From Methanothermobacter sp. (GTDB taxonomy: Archaea; Methanobacteriota; Methanobacteria; Methanobacteriales; Methanothermobacteraceae): DNA of 64,000 bases. Every line of letters begins with the position of its first letter. Positions within the stretch are counted from its first letter, which is position 1. The position numbers and the translations under genes are program-made. Positions 63,945 through 64,000 of the stretch are shown here, in pieces. The notes beneath the pieces are model-generated. The model was not told the DNA's origin. It saw only the letters and a list, made by a program, of their open reading frames with translations, and did not search any database. The DNA is taken from contig NZ_JASFYE010000001.1 in assembly GCF_030055425.1 (NCBI RefSeq), forward strand, positions 116,901-180,900, written 5' to 3'.

Positions 63945-64000
63945 ATGAGTTCAAAATGTATAATGGTACAGGGGACATCATCAAGTGCCGGTAAGAGTGT
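63945..64000 (+). CDS. cobQ: Cobyric acid synthase CobQ (5' end only)
   Basis: The first 18 codons and part of the next give MSSKCIMVQGTSSSAGKSV, the P-loop-like N-terminus of cobyric acid synthase, which amidates adenosylcobyrinic acid diamide in corrinoid synthesis. The ATG follows GTGGTGAAGAA. The gene runs off the window. It is divergent from the PAS gene, with a TATA-like GTATTTAAGATTTT near 63876-63890. Confidence 0.9.
   Translation, partial: MSSKCIMVQGTSSSAGKS

Overview
The window looks like a piece of the chromosome of a thermophilic, hydrogenotrophic, pseudomurein-walled methanogen of the genus Methanothermobacter. The reasons are a methenyl-H4MPT cyclohydrolase gene; a MraY-like / Mur-ligase-like / ATP-grasp set of the pseudomurein type; archaeal information-processing and quality-control genes (PAN, LonB, aMBF1, NreA, archaeal PheS and PheT); several families found almost only in methanogens (DUF1890, DUF1894, DUF2121, DUF356); GGTGA/GGAGG ribosome-binding sites; and TATA-box promoters. 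From memory the gene order matches the MTH72x-MTH78x part of M. thermautotrophicus; I could not check this, and the species is left open.

Layout. 1-8.7 kb: a perfect 61-bp tandem repeat, a small unknown gene, nreA, a PLP-fold enzyme, a Cgi121-like KEOPS gene, cimA, a tRNA G10 methyltransferase, a geranylgeranyl-reductase-family oxidoreductase, a PH-like membrane protein and a UPF0280 gene. 8.9-11.2 kb: pan and aMBF1 diverge from one palindromic AT-rich promoter; a DUF356 gene follows. 11.2-16.6 kb: two cell-surface proteins of unknown role, one with an FtsQ/POTRA-like layout, beside the pseudomurein precursor operon (ATP-grasp, MraY-like, Mur ligase). 16.7-18.7 kb: a nickel operon (nikR, PRMT-like methyltransferase, hydrogenase maturation protease) with a recognisable NikR operator on its promoter, then a possible small RNA or leader. 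18.7-28 kb: CBS protein, winged-helix protein, pheS, CitG-like, hemB, multicluster ferredoxin, a MagIII-like glycosylase, AIM24-like, aroC, ThrE-like and tRNA-Thr. 28-36 kb: metallo-beta-lactamase fold protein, connectase-family protein, DUF255 thioredoxin-like protein, CopB-type ATPase, rubrerythrin, desulfoferrodoxin, VOC protein and a lipoprotein. 36-50 kb: antiporter, MFS, toroid protein, COG1107 RecJ-like nuclease, nth, a small GTPase, aroA, valS, two unknown membrane or secreted genes and pheT. 50-57 kb: yjbQ, a DUF362-ferredoxin gene, and a six-gene run carrying C1 genes (membrane protein, DUF1890, DUF1894, metE, thyA, mch). 57-64 kb: a GNAT gene, tRNA-Ala, a DUF354 glycosyltransferase-like gene, hypB, hypA, prs, lonB, a PAS sensor and the first 56 bases of cobQ.

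How the genes fit together. Most of the window is core metabolism. Several sets converge on methanogen biology: nickel handling and hydrogenase maturation (nikR operon, hypA/hypB), tetrapyrrole and corrinoid synthesis (hemB, cobQ), C1 carriers (mch, thyA, metE), oxygen defence (rubrerythrin, superoxide reductase) and the pseudomurein wall.

The observations I think most deserve follow-up are: the NikR operator and the methyltransferase in its operon; the FtsQ-like POTRA candidate next to the wall genes; a recurrent pattern of short direct duplications that copy a gene's last codons and stop codon (four loci); a three-half-site operator candidate on the cimA promoter; a connectase-family protein with N-terminal Ser; and a homopolymer frameshift inside an apparent signal peptide.
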